Shown here in pieces: positions 1 to 8,571 of a stretch of DNA of 37,864 nt. Source of the DNA: Nitrososphaerota archaeon (GTDB lineage Archaea; Thermoproteota; Bathyarchaeia; Bathyarchaeales; Bathycorpusculaceae); NCBI GenBank assembly GCA_031274765.1, contig JAISPR010000095.1:1-37864 (forward strand). The letters run 5' to 3'. The first letter of the stretch is position 1; each line of letters begins with the position of its first letter. Below the pieces are notes generated by a model. It was given only the letters and a program-made list of their open reading frames with translations, was not told where the DNA came from and did not search any database. The position numbers and the translations under genes are program-made.

Positions 1-52
1 TTCCCAATTTTGGTTTACTAGTAGGATGTCTTTGATGTGGATTTTGATGGCC

Positions 53-73
53 GCTGCCCTTTAGAAGGGCAGC
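53..73 (+). terminator. Strong hairpin, possible terminator of an upstream + gene
   Basis: A perfect 9-bp stem (GCTGCCCTT pairing with AAGGGCAGC) closes a three-base loop TAG. It lies about 18 bases after a possible + strand stop codon at 33-35. Archaeal termination usually relies on T-runs, and only a short TTT follows, so a terminator role is an inference; it could also be an RNA processing structure. Confidence 0.4.
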
Positions 74-82
74 TGCTTAGTT

Positions 83-163
83 TAAAAAGGGATTGTCCCG
101 ATTATATAAATTCGTTAACCATTAAAAAGGGCATTGTCCCGATTATATAAATTCGTTAACCAT
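83..163. repeat. Two tandem copies of a 40/41-bp promoter-like repeat
   Basis: Copy 1 is at 83-122 and copy 2 at 123-163. They are identical except for one inserted C (GGGATTGTCCC against GGGCATTGTCCC). Each carries a short inverted repeat (GGGA/TCCC in copy 1) followed directly by a TATA-like ATTATATAAAT and then TTCGTTAACCAT. The arrangement TTGTCCC next to a TATA box also occurs upstream of hcp at 2648-2660, so it may be a regulator site. No gene starts immediately downstream on either strand within the window. Confidence 0.75.
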
Positions 164-178
164 AAAAAATGTCAGACA

Positions 179-289
179 CAGACTGTACAAAATGTCAAAA
201 AACACCAGCGCTAACCGCTACGGGTAATATACTTTTCATCTGCTATTGATGTTGTGGTTTAGTGAATTTTATCAGTTTTGCGCAGTCTG
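179..289. mobile_element. MITE-like element, copy A
   Basis: This non-coding element of about 111 bp has imperfect 14-bp terminal inverted repeats: CAGACTGTACAAAA at the left and, read on the other strand from the right, CAGACTGCGCAAAA. It is clearly related along its whole length to copy B at 21649-21763, including the shared core CTAACCGCTAC and the block GAATTTTATC near the right end. It encodes no protein, so mobilisation would need a transposase elsewhere. It ends about 24 bases beyond the metG stop codon. Confidence 0.7.
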
Positions 290-313
290 GAACCTCAACA
301 GTTAGTTAAGGGT

Positions 314-2005
314 TTATTTAGGAAAAGTTTCTCGGATTTGTGTAAGTTGTTGGTCTAGTTTGGTTTCGTCGGTTTCGATTTTGTGAAATAAAGGTTGGGG
401 TTTGAGGATTTGGTGTCCTGCGACAAGAGGAACCAAAGCATCGGTAAATTTGCTTTGTTTAACTGTTTGCGGCAGATTTAGGGTTTGCCAGAGTTGTTGT
501 GCGGTTGTGGGCATGAAGGGTTCAGTGAGCACAGCTATGGCTTTGACAATTTGGGCAGCTACATAAAAGATGGTTGCAGCTCTTTCTTTGTCTGTTTTCA
601 TAAGGTTCCAGGGTTCTTGGGTATTTAGATATTGGTTACCAATACGGCTCAGAGTGATCAGATTGTTAGCAGCTGATTGGAGCCAGCTGTTTTCAATGTC
701 TTTGGCGATTTGGACGGTTTTTTCTGCGATAGTATCCAATATGGCTTGGTCATCACTATCAAGCTTGGTGGGAGTAGGGACTTTACTGTCGAATTTGGTA
801 GTGATAAAAGAGAGGGTGCGATGGATAAAGTTACCAAAGGTATCGTTTAGATCAGCATTGATTTTGTCGGCAAATAGGGTCCAGGTAAAGTTGGTGTCTT
901 TGTTCTCGGGACGGGTGGCTATAAGGAAAAACCGCCAGTAATCCACCGGAAACATGGCAAGGGCTTCATCTATCCAAATGCCCACCCGCTGGCTTTTGGA
1001 GGCTTTTTGGCCGCGGAATTGCAAAAATTCCGTAGCAGAAACAGTCCAAGGTAAATTATAGCCCTGTCCAGATGCTAAGAGGAGCGCTGGAAGAATGATT
1101 GTGTGAAAAGGGATATTGTCTTTGCCTACAAAATAGAGGGTTAGGGCGTCTTTGCCAAACCAGAATTCACGCCAGGCTTCAGGTTGCCCGCGGCGTTGGA
1201 AATATTCAAGGGTAGCAGAAACATATCCCAGAACTGCATCCACCCAAACATAGATAGTTTTACCCTCAGCACCCTCAAAGGGAGCTGGAATACCCCAGGT
1301 GACATCCCGAGTTATAGCCCGGGGTTTTAAGCCCTCTTTTATCCAGTTTAAACTAAAATTTTTAACGTTTGCTGGAAGCTGGGTATTGTCTTTGATGTAT
1401 TTGGACAATGGTTCAGAGAGTTTGGAGAGATCAATATACCAGTGCCGGGTAGTTCGCACAACCGGGGGCGTTTTACAAAGAGTACAATAGGGCGCAACCA
1501 GTAAAGTAGGTTCAAGAAGTTTACCACAACTATCACATTGATCTCCCCTAGCCCGCTCACACCCACAATGGGGACATTGGCCCTCAACAAAACGATCAGG
1601 AAGAAAGCGCTGATCATGCTCGCAGTAGAGCATCTGAGTGTCTTGGCTAAAAATGTAACCGTTTTGTTGAATTTCAAGCAGAGTGTTTTGTACAAATGTC
1701 CTATGTATTGGGCTCTCTGTGGTGGTGTAATTATCAAATGAAATATTCCAGCGGTAAAAGAGCTCAGAGACTTGGCTATGATTACAATCAGTTAGCTTTT
1801 TTGGGGTTATGCCTTGTTTTAGGGCCTCTACTTCAATGGGGGTACCATGAGTATCAGATCCACTAACCATCAACGTGTCTGCACCACTTAGTCTATAGTA
1901 TCGGGCAACAACATCAGCTGAGAGTACAGAACCAACTAGATTACCCAGATGTGGGGTGACATTGATGTAGGGCCAAGCAGAGGTTATGAGAACTTTTTGT
2001 GGCAA
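314..2005 (-). CDS. metG: Methionyl-tRNA synthetase (core, no C-terminal domain)
   Basis: This class I aminoacyl-tRNA synthetase charges tRNA-Met, initiator included, in the cytoplasm. The HIGH-type motif is HLGN at residues 19-22 and the KMSKS-type loop is KASKS at about 334-338. Between them lies the MetRS zinc-binding insert at about 128-177 with several paired cysteines (CPHC, CDSC, CTLC). At 563 residues it lacks the C-terminal EMAP/Trbp111-like tRNA-binding domain, which archaea often encode separately. I chose the TTG at 2005 because a good ribosome site, AGGGTGAT at 2013-2020, lies seven bases before it and the protein then begins at the expected point (PQKVLITSAWPY). The ATG at 2014 overlaps that site. 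It is monocistronic as far as visible and is followed by MITE copy A. Confidence 0.95.
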   Translation of the reverse strand: MPQKVLITSAWPYINVTPHLGNLVGSVLSADVVARYYRLSGADTLMVSGSDTHGTPIEVEALKQGITPKKLTDCNHSQVSELFYRWNISFDNYTTTESPIHRTFVQNTLLEIQQNGYIFSQDTQMLYCEHDQRFLPDRFVEGQCPHCGCERARGDQCDSCGKLLEPTLLVAPYCTLCKTPPVVRTTRHWYIDLSKLSEPLSKYIKDNTQLPANVKNFSLNWIKEGLKPRAITRDVTWGIPAPFEGAEGKTIYVWVDAVLGYVSATLEYFQRRGQPEAWREFWFGKDALTLYFVGKDNIPFHTIILPALLLASGQGYNLPWTVSATEFLQFRGQKASKSQRVGIWIDEALAMFPVDYWRFFLIATRPENKDTNFTWTLFADKINADLNDTFGNFIHRTLSFITTKFDSKVPTPTKLDSDDQAILDTIAEKTVQIAKDIENSWLQSAANNLITLSRIGNQYLNTQEPWNLMKTDKERAATIFYVAAQIVKAIAVLTEPFMPTTAQQLWQTLNLPQTVKQSKFTDALVPLVAGHQILKPQPLFHKIETDETKLDQQLTQIRETFPK

Positions 2006-2012
2006 AGCAATC

Positions 2013-2020
2013 ATCACCCT
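2013..2020 (-). promoter_or_regulatory. Ribosome binding site deciding the metG TTG start
   Basis: AGGGTGAT on the minus strand complements the 3' end of archaeal 16S rRNA (AUCACCUCC). It is seven bases from the TTG at 2005 but overlaps the upstream ATG, favouring the TTG. Confidence 0.6.
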
Positions 2021-2132
2021 CAAACCGTTTCATATCGCCTTTATTAAAATTGCTATAACACATTAGGTTAAGGATTTAGGTGGAGAGAAGACTTAAATTT
2101 TGAGGCGTGCAATACCCATTGGTTGAGGATAC

Positions 2133-2477
2133 ATGCCTTATTGTCGCAAATGCGGAGCGCCCCTTGAAGAGCATATACGGTTTTGTCCCAAATGCGGAAC
2201 GCCCGTTGTTATCATCCGCACCGCTTCGATAACACCTGTGCCGGTTCGCAGAGAACCTACAGGGTTACTTGTTATTGGGTTAGTGATTATTTTGGTTTTA
2301 ACGGTTGCCATTGTGTTTTTTTTGTTGATTCAAATTAGTAATCAATGGAACTTTAATACTCAACACCAAGTCAGGGCATCTAATAAACAACCGCTAAATA
2401 ATTTCGAAGCAATTAATGTCAATATAGAAAGGTCAGCATTAAAACAATGCAGAGTAGAACAGAACATTTGTTGCTAA
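2133..2477 (+). CDS. Zinc-ribbon protein with one membrane segment
   Basis: The 114-residue protein starts with a compact zinc ribbon (CRKC at residues 4-7 and CPKC at about 18-21), the double CxxC form common in archaeal membrane-anchored proteins. A hydrophobic segment at about 45-68 follows (GLLVIGLVIILVLTVAIVFF), leaving a short polar tail outside or inside the membrane. The start has a good ribosome site, GAGGAT at 2125-2130, and a TATA-like TTAAAT near 2094. Relatives usually have a longer folded domain after the membrane segment; here the tail is only about 45 residues and ends CRVEQNICC, so the gene may be truncated. The function is unknown. Confidence 0.7.
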   Translation: MPYCRKCGAPLEEHIRFCPKCGTPVVIIRTASITPVPVRREPTGLLVIGLVIILVLTVAIVFFLLIQISNQWNFNTQHQVRASNKQPLNNFEAINVNIERSALKQCRVEQNICC

Positions 2478-2648
2478 GTGGTTTAAATGTGTGCTAAACA
2501 CAGGGCAAATAACGTGTTTGAGCACGACCATACCAAATAGAAAAGACAAGGGATAATAAAACATGAGTAGCGGGTTTGTAACTCAAAAATAAGCTCTGTT
2601 GGTCGTTGCCAGCAAGGGTTGATTATTTTTTGTACCTGACGTACGGTT

Positions 2649-2705
2649 TGTCCCTTATATGTTTGGGGCAATATCTATCTGTAAAAACACCCTACCTTTA
2701 TAGGG
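2649..2705 (+). promoter_or_regulatory. hcp promoter with two inverted repeats
   Basis: A TATA-like TTATAT at 2655-2660 is bracketed by an imperfect inverted repeat, TGTCCC at 2649-2654 and GGGGCA at 2665-2670. A second one, CCCTA at 2690-2694 with TAGGG at 2701-2705, sits directly before the hcp start codon and overlaps its weak ribosome site. Both are plausible operators. TTGTCCC beside a TATA box recurs in the tandem repeats at 83-163. Confidence 0.5.
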
Positions 2706-2711
2706 ATTAAT

Positions 2712-4328
2712 ATGAATCAAAACCAAATGTTTTGCTATCAATGTGAACAAACAGCCAGAGGCACAGGCTGTACTACCACAGGGGTTTGCGGTAAAACCGC
2801 TGAGGTTGCAAACCTCCAAGATCTCCTAGTTTATAAACTCCGTGAACTCAGCCAACTTGTCCTCCAAGCTCAAAAAACGGGTTTAGAAAACGAAAAAATC
2901 GCCGTCTTTACCACAGAAGCCCTGTTTAGTACCCTGACAAATGTAAACTTTGACCCCGATGCCATTGTAGAGTATATCAAAAAAACCGAACACTACCTAC
3001 AAAATTTAGCCCTAACAATAGAGTCCAAAACCTCTTATCTAACCCTTGAACCAACAACTGGAGCTTTGGTTGAACAAGGCAAAAAAGTCGGCATAACTTC
3101 AAAGTCCACCACAGAAACAGATCTGCACTCACTGCAGTGGCTGCTAACATTTGGCTTAAAAGGAGTAGCAGCTTATGCCCATCATGCTTATCGACTGGGC
3201 AAAAAAGACCCTCGCGTCTTTGCCTTTATCCATGAAGGGTTAGCTGCCCCGCTTAACAAATCTTTGGGGACTAATACGTTTGTAGAGTTAGTTTTTAGAT
3301 GCGGGGAGATAAATCTTTTAGCTATGGAACTTCTTGATGCGGGCAACACTGAGAAATATGGCCACCCCGTGCCTACCAAGGTAGCGTTGGGACACAAAAA
3401 AGGTAAAGCCATTTTGGTTTCAGGACATGATTTAGGGGATCTTGAAGAACTTTTAAAACAGACACAAAATAAGAACATAACCATTTACACGCATGGTGAA
3501 ATGCTTCCCGCCCATGGCTACCCCAAACTCAAGGTGTATTCTAACTTTTATGGGCATTATGGAACCGCATGGTTTAATCAGCAAAAAGAATTTGCCCAAT
3601 TCCCTGGAGCCATATTAATGACAACCAATTGTATCCAGCGACCCACTGAAAGCTATCAAAACAACATCTTTACCACTGGCCCAGTTGGTTACCCAGGTAC
3701 GCACCATGTAGATGGCAGAGATTTTAGTTGGGTAATCAAAAAAGCCACAGAGTTAGAAGGGTTCCAAGAAGATGTTGAATCCAAAACAGTTATGACAGGG
3801 TTTGGTAGAGAGGCTGTTTTGAGTGTTGCTGATAAAGTCATAGCGGCTGTTAAAAGAGAACGCATCAAGCGTTTCATCCTTGTGGGTGGATGCGATGGTG
3901 CAAAATATGAACGCAACTATTATGCGGAATTTGTCAAAAAAGCACCTAAAGATACGATCATACTTACATTGGCATGTGGTAAATTTCGTTTTTTTGACAA
4001 AGATCTTGGCACCATTGATGATATTCCACGACTGCTCGACATTGGACAGTGTAATGATGCCTATAGTGCAGTCAAAATCGTTTTGGCTTTAGCTGACGCA
4101 TTCAAAGTCGGAGTTAATAAACTGCCACTCTCCATAGTGCTTTCGTGGTATGAACAAAAAGCCGTTGCCATACTACTTTCCTTGCTCTATTTAGGCATAA
4201 AAGACATCCGCATAGGCCCCAGCCTGCCGGCTTTCATAACGCCAGGCATTCTAAATGTGTTAGTAGAAAAATTTAACCTCATGCCCATTAAAACTGTTGA
4301 CGAAGATCTCAAAGCCATACTCAACTAA
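2712..4328 (+). CDS. hcp: Hybrid cluster protein (hydroxylamine reductase), class I
   Basis: This cytoplasmic iron-sulfur enzyme reduces hydroxylamine in vitro and is linked in the family to nitric oxide and redox stress. The N-terminal cubane ligands are C8, C11, C20 and C26 (Cx2Cx8Cx5C), the class I pattern. All expected hybrid-cluster ligands are present by position: H239 (SGHD), E263 (HGEM), C307 (TTNC), C394 (GGCDGAKYERNY), C422 (LACGKF), C447 (IGQC), E481 and K483 (WYEQK). The length of 538 is normal for the class. It stands alone, with its own promoter, between the zinc-ribbon gene and a 444-base gap, and no dedicated reductase partner (Hcr) is nearby. Confidence 0.97.
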   Translation: MNQNQMFCYQCEQTARGTGCTTTGVCGKTAEVANLQDLLVYKLRELSQLVLQAQKTGLENEKIAVFTTEALFSTLTNVNFDPDAIVEYIKKTEHYLQNLALTIESKTSYLTLEPTTGALVEQGKKVGITSKSTTETDLHSLQWLLTFGLKGVAAYAHHAYRLGKKDPRVFAFIHEGLAAPLNKSLGTNTFVELVFRCGEINLLAMELLDAGNTEKYGHPVPTKVALGHKKGKAILVSGHDLGDLEELLKQTQNKNITIYTHGEMLPAHGYPKLKVYSNFYGHYGTAWFNQQKEFAQFPGAILMTTNCIQRPTESYQNNIFTTGPVGYPGTHHVDGRDFSWVIKKATELEGFQEDVESKTVMTGFGREAVLSVADKVIAAVKRERIKRFILVGGCDGAKYERNYYAEFVKKAPKDTIILTLACGKFRFFDKDLGTIDDIPRLLDIGQCNDAYSAVKIVLALADAFKVGVNKLPLSIVLSWYEQKAVAILLSLLYLGIKDIRIGPSLPAFITPGILNVLVEKFNLMPIKTVDEDLKAILN

Positions 4329-4772
4329 TATCAACAAAGACAAACATACCATTTTTCTTTTTATTTGACTATACATTACAACAAACAGGCGTCAAGTTAT
4401 ATTCATTACCACTTATTTTGCTCATAGAAACAGGGTACATCTGACTGTTTCCCAATCACTGACCCTTAAAGCCTTTGCATAATTCACATAAATAGTGCAT
4501 ACAAACCATTTGTTACAATGAAAAACTCAGAATAATTACCCAAATAATTTGTACAAAGAAAACATTTTTAAAGGTAATTATGAGGGCACTCCAGCAATAG
4601 ATATTGAAAAATGGCTCCTTGAAAACACACAGATTACATAAAATAGACATTGTGACGCAGTTTACAGAACAGATTTAGTAACAGATGTAATAAACACGTT
4701 ACTATATGGACGCACACTATATCAGGAACCGTTAATAGGGTTGTTTAGCTCTTTTGGTTTAACGTGATTTAA
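4329..4772. other. Gene-poor gap between hcp and the permease gene
   Basis: No supported gene. From about 4577 to 4768 the + strand frame AAT TAT GAG reads as two open stretches (EGTPAIDIEKWLLENTQIT, then after a TAA, a further 40 or so codons to the TGA at 4766-4768). This might be a remnant of a decayed gene, but it has no start or recognisable family and AT-rich sequence can do this by chance. Confidence 0.3.
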
Positions 4773-6065
4773 TTGGCAGACCAAAAAACCCACACACTTA
4801 AACGCTCAATTGGTTTATGGAGTGCGGTTGCCATAAATGTGGGAGCTATAGTTGGGGGCGGAATTTTTGTTGTTACAGGCATTGTTGCGGGTTATGCGGG
4901 TTCAGCCTTTATCATAGCCATGGTTGTGGCGGGGTTAATTGCTTTTATAACGGCTATGAATTTAGCCAGATTGACTGCTTGGCACCCAGTTGAGGGCGGA
5001 GTATATGAGTATGGCAGACAATTAGTTGCACCTTATGTAGGGTTTTTGGGGGGTTGGATGTGGCTTGTTTCTAATACGTTTACAGGAGCAACGGTGGCAC
5101 TTGGGTTTGCCCACTATTTAGCAGGCGCATTTCCAAACTTACCGGTAAATATAGTTGCCGCAGGGATGTGTTTAGTTTTTATGGGTTTAAATCTTGTTGG
5201 CGCCCAAGAATCCGCATCTATTAATAATGTACTTGTGGGGGTTAAGCTATTTGTGTTGGGTTTTTTTGTTGTTTTTGGTTTGTTATATGTGGATCCAACT
5301 AATTTTATACCGTTTGTACCGTTTTCAAGTGGGGTGTTATATGCTGTTTTTTTTATCTTTTTTGCTTATGGGGGATTTGCACGGGTAACGGTGATTGCTG
5401 AGGAGATAAAAGATGCTAAACGCAATGTGCCTCGAGCGATTTTGTTATCTTTGGGAATTTCGATGGTGATTTATGTTTGTGTAGGTTTAGTGGCTGTGGG
5501 ATTGTTAGGTGCAAAGGGTCTTTCGGGTTCGGTTTCACCACTCAGTACTGCTATGGAAGCTACGGGGGTTATGTGGGCAGTACCGGTCATTGCCATTGGG
5601 GGTTTAGTTGCAACTGCAAGCGTTTTGTTGACTAATATTTTTGGTGTTTCACGGATGGCTTATTCGATGGCACGTCGGGGAGATTTACCTTCTGTTTTGG
5701 CGCGGCTTCAGGGTAAACGGTTTACGCCCTATTATGCCATAATTGTTTCGGGTCTATTGATGGCGGGTTTGGTGCTTTTTGTTGATTTAACTCGCGTTAT
5801 TGCGGTCAGTACGTTTGCACTTGTATTTACGTATTGTATTACCAATATTTCGGCCTACAAACTTGGAAATGGAAATCGGAGATTTAGGGGATTGGCACTA
5901 CTAGGGTTGATGACGTGTCTTATGCTGTTGGGGTTTGTGTTGTTTGCTTCCCCTGATGCGTGGTTTATAGGGGTTATTTTCTTATTTGTGGGTGGGATTT
6001 ATTATGTTGGCAAAAACAGATACGGTGCAGAAAAGAGTTTTAGCCAACGAACACAATACAGTTGA
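4773..6065 (+). CDS. Amino acid permease, APC superfamily
   Basis: This is a polytopic secondary transporter for amino acids or amines. The N-terminus has the APC hallmark, a polar lead followed by the first helix with GAIVGGGIFVVTG at about residues 25-37, and the WHPVEGGVYEYG stretch after the second helix. About 11-12 hydrophobic segments are visible over 430 residues, the usual size. The start is a TTG, supported by GTGAT at 4764-4768, which matches the 16S tail and sits four to five bases upstream; no ATG or GTG fits the conserved N-terminus better. The substrate cannot be read from sequence. The HAD gene follows after 20 bases, so the two may share a transcript. Confidence 0.92.
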   Translation: MADQKTHTLKRSIGLWSAVAINVGAIVGGGIFVVTGIVAGYAGSAFIIAMVVAGLIAFITAMNLARLTAWHPVEGGVYEYGRQLVAPYVGFLGGWMWLVSNTFTGATVALGFAHYLAGAFPNLPVNIVAAGMCLVFMGLNLVGAQESASINNVLVGVKLFVLGFFVVFGLLYVDPTNFIPFVPFSSGVLYAVFFIFFAYGGFARVTVIAEEIKDAKRNVPRAILLSLGISMVIYVCVGLVAVGLLGAKGLSGSVSPLSTAMEATGVMWAVPVIAIGGLVATASVLLTNIFGVSRMAYSMARRGDLPSVLARLQGKRFTPYYAIIVSGLLMAGLVLFVDLTRVIAVSTFALVFTYCITNISAYKLGNGNRRFRGLALLGLMTCLMLLGFVLFASPDAWFIGVIFLFVGGIYYVGKNRYGAEKSFSQRTQYS

Positions 6066-6085
6066 CATCCATGTAGGTTTAGGTA

Positions 6086-6835
6086 ATGTTGGCCATTAAA
6101 TCAGTTCTATTTGATATGTTTGATACCTTGATGCTTATCGAGAAGGATCATGAGTTTTATCCCCCGGCTGTGGAACGGATGTATCGTTACCTCAATAGAC
6201 GAGGCATCGATGTGACTTTTGAACAATTTGAAACCGCTTACAGTACAGAGCGAAATCAACTCTATGCGGAGGCGGATCTAAACTTGGAGGAACCACATTT
6301 CAACGTTCGAATTTCGGGGGCGTTAAAGCGCTTAGGGTATAGTTATCCGACAACAAGTCCAGTCGTGTCGGTCGCAACTAGTGAGTTCTATGAGGAATTC
6401 ATGAAATATGTTCGCATAGATCCACATGCTGAAATTGTTCTGAGGGCTCTTAGTGAGAACTATTGTTTGGGTATAGTCAGCAACTTTGCTATCCCGGAAT
6501 GTGTCTATAAATTGCTAAGGGTAAGCGGTATTGACAATCTTTTTGAGGTAGTGGTAGTTTCAGCGTCGGTGAATAAGCGTAAACCCAGTCCTGAGATCTT
6601 TGAGAGTGCACTCAAAATGTTGGCTGTTTCTGCTTCTGAGACAGTTTTTGTCGGTGACACCATCGATGCAGACATCAAGGGGGCTAAAGCGGTGGGTATG
6701 CGAACAATCTATATCGAGCGGCGAATTCAAAGCGAACCCAAAATCCATCCAGATCAGACCATAAAATGCCTCACCGAACTACCTGTTGCCTTGGAACTTG
6801 TCAAACATAAACAGTTAACTTCAAGCACTGTTTAG
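6086..6835 (+). CDS. HAD-superfamily hydrolase
   Basis: A cytoplasmic phosphatase-type enzyme with the Rossmannoid HAD core. Motif I is DMFDTLM at about residues 10-16 (nucleophile Asp and general acid Asp), motif II is the serine in GIVSNFA, the motif III lysine is in NKRKPSPEIF, and motif IV is GDTIDADIKGAKAVGM, the DxxGA pattern of the phosphoglycolate-phosphatase/2-haloacid-dehalogenase subfamily. A helical cap (about 20-115) lies between motifs I and II. Its substrate is unknown. It follows the permease gene on the same strand by 20 bases and may be cotranscribed with it. Confidence 0.9.
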   Translation: MLAIKSVLFDMFDTLMLIEKDHEFYPPAVERMYRYLNRRGIDVTFEQFETAYSTERNQLYAEADLNLEEPHFNVRISGALKRLGYSYPTTSPVVSVATSEFYEEFMKYVRIDPHAEIVLRALSENYCLGIVSNFAIPECVYKLLRVSGIDNLFEVVVVSASVNKRKPSPEIFESALKMLAVSASETVFVGDTIDADIKGAKAVGMRTIYIERRIQSEPKIHPDQTIKCLTELPVALELVKHKQLTSSTV

Positions 6836-6954
6836 GCGGCTAATATAAATGGCCGTTCTACTATTAACAGCCGGGGGATAAACATCAGTTGCATTGCAAA
6901 GTCGCATGCCGACTCTTAGAACTCAAGTAATTTGGTAAGCAAACGCATAGGGGG

Positions 6955-7155
6955 TTAAAAGTCAGAGTGTCTTTCATCTATAAAGTAACCGATTAACCCA
7001 AAAAATACAAGCACTGGGAACACTACCATACCCCAGGGATAGGGTACAACAGGGTAAAAGAGGTTAACAACAGCAAATAGGGCACATAACAAAAAGACTA
7101 CTCCAAACACCAAAGGACTAAACACTACATCGATTATTTTTGATCTTTTGTGCAC
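6955..7155 (-). CDS. Small two-helix membrane protein
   Basis: The 66-residue product has a short basic N-terminus (HKRSK), two hydrophobic helices separated by a proline-rich turn (YPVVPYPWG) and an acidic end (DERHSDF), a typical small archaeal membrane protein layout. The only in-frame start is the GTG at 7155, since a TAG stop lies just before it. No family is recognised. It runs head to head with the phosphodiesterase gene. The region is not one of the A+C-rich tracts that produce false hydrophobic ORFs, which favours it being real, but the support is modest. Confidence 0.5.
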   Translation of the reverse strand: MHKRSKIIDVVFSPLVFGVVFLLCALFAVVNLFYPVVPYPWGMVVFPVLVFFGLIGYFIDERHSDF

Positions 7156-7340
7156 CTATTTTCGCCTTGACTTCTTTCAAAACATGCATCACATTTAAGT
7201 TGTTCTCCAATGCGTCTGCTATGTGTTTTTTGGAGTGTTTAGCAGCTCAACATTTTTTTGCAATCTGTAATATCTACCCCTTCAGGCTTAAAGGAACAAA
7301 AAGTTTTTTTTGGACCACGAGAAAGAAATCTTGGAGAAAT

Positions 7341-7838
7341 ATGCTAATCGGCGCAGTTTCAGACTCACATGACAATTTACCTCTCATTGAGCAAGCCATA
7401 CAAACGCTAAACACCCAAAAAGTAGCGTTGGTCCTACATGCGGGTGATTACATATCCCCTTTCACCATTGCTAAATTCAAAATGCTCAACTGTCCTCTTA
7501 TTGGGGTGTTTGGCAACAACGATGGCGACCACGAGTTGCTAAAAAAACGGTTCAGTGAAACAGAAAACTGCACCATACACAACCGCTTCATTCAGATAAC
7601 TATAGAAAATCTTCAAATCGGACTTCTCCATGGAGATGAGACCAACCTTCTAAATACCCTAATCAGCTGTAGTCACTTTGATTTTGTCATACATGGACAC
7701 ACCCATCAGCAAAGCATCACCCATAAAAACAAAACGCTCATCATTAACCCAGGTGAACTCTGTGGATACCTAACAGGAATTCCCACAATGGCACTCATAG
7801 ACACCGCAAAAAAAGAAGCATCCATTATAGAGCTATAA
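7341..7838 (+). CDS. Phosphodiesterase, MJ0936/YfcE family
   Basis: A calcineurin-like metallophosphoesterase of 165 residues with the complete two-metal site: DSHDN near residue 8, HAGD near 34, GNND near 57, HGD near 95 and HGHTH near 116. Members hydrolyse cyclic or bis-p-nitrophenyl phosphodiesters in vitro; the cellular substrate is unknown. I place the start at the ATG at 7341, with GGAG at 7333-7336 just upstream, because the conserved core begins there (MLIGAVSDSHDN). The open frame extends further upstream to 7140, but that part shows no homology and opposes another gene. A second family member is at 30792-31325. Confidence 0.92.
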   Translation: MLIGAVSDSHDNLPLIEQAIQTLNTQKVALVLHAGDYISPFTIAKFKMLNCPLIGVFGNNDGDHELLKKRFSETENCTIHNRFIQITIENLQIGLLHGDETNLLNTLISCSHFDFVIHGHTHQQSITHKNKTLIINPGELCGYLTGIPTMALIDTAKKEASIIEL

Positions 7839-7962
7839 CTAACCAGACCATAACTTGAACCCAGCGCCTACGTATTTAAAACCAAACATCATCGCTAAAA
7901 ATCAAACTGCTATTGAACATAAACAGCATATGCAGAATAAAACAGCTTGACAAGTGAAGAGT

Positions 7963-8571
7963 TTAAACGGCAGTTATGAAATGTGTTGCACCATTTAGGA
8001 TATATTGCACCGCTATAGCTGCAATCAGGAGAGCCATAGCACGAGCTATAACTAATGCACCAGTTTTACCTAAGATCCGATAAATTTGATTAATAAAGCG
8101 CAGAATTATCCAAGTTATGGCAAGCACTACAATCACCGCCAAGATTGTTACCACGGTACCGTATGATTGAAGATTAAAGATAGTTGTTGTAATGGCTCCA
8201 GGACCGACCAGCAGCGGTATGGCAATGGGTACTGCTCCAAGGCTCTCGGGGGATTCAGCAGCTTCGTCAGGCGTGGTTCTTGAGGAGCTAAGAATTTTCA
8301 CAGACACAATAAGCAACAGCACACCACCGGCAATTTCAAAACTAAAGATGGATAAACCAAAAATAGACAGAATTTCATTGCCCAAAAACGCGAAAATCAA
8401 CAACAAAACAGCACCCACCAAAGTAGCTACGTCGTAGACTTTGTGGCGGTGACTAGGTTGGATTTTATCAGTTAAACCAACAAATATGGGTATATTTCCA
8501 AATGGGTCAACGATTATGAATAATGCTATGATAGCTTTAGATAAATCTATTATAAAATCAACCGTGAGAAT
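7963..8571 (-). CDS. MarC-family integral membrane protein
   Basis: A six-helix membrane protein of the MarC/UPF0056 family, function unknown despite its historical link to antibiotic resistance. The N-terminus is conserved: an opening helix running into IVDPFGNIPIFVGLT, and later PIAIPLLVGPGAITT. That N-terminus extends well upstream of the first usable start codon in frame (TTG at 8421), which would delete the first helix and the IVDPFGNIP motif. The frame is open up to a TAG at 8578-8580, and between there and the motif there is no ATG, GTG or TTG. The start given is a non-standard ATT at 8571; a leaderless GTT at 8562 or a point mutation are alternatives. Length with this start is 202 residues, normal for the family. 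Confidence 0.8.
   Translation of the reverse strand: MLTVDFIIDLSKAIIALFIIVDPFGNIPIFVGLTDKIQPSHRHKVYDVATLVGAVLLLIFAFLGNEILSIFGLSIFSFEIAGGVLLLIVSVKILSSSRTTPDEAAESPESLGAVPIAIPLLVGPGAITTTIFNLQSYGTVVTILAVIVVLAITWIILRFINQIYRILGKTGALVIARAMALLIAAIAVQYILNGATHFITAV

Larger units (their letters stand above)
1..313. other. Gene-poor left edge with hairpin, tandem repeat and MITE
   Basis: No complete gene is visible. On the + strand, bases 3-35 read as an open frame ending PNFGLLVGCL and a TGA stop, which could be the last residues of a gene entering from the left; this is weak. It is followed by a hairpin at 53-73, two tandem promoter-like repeats at 83-163 and a MITE-like element at 179-289. metG ends at 314 on the other strand. 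Confidence 0.5.

Noticed and set aside
7140-7340. N-terminal extension of the first phosphodiesterase
   Set aside because: The family begins at MLIGAVSDSHDN with a ribosome site just upstream; the extra 67 residues have no homology and overlap the promoter side of the opposing gene.
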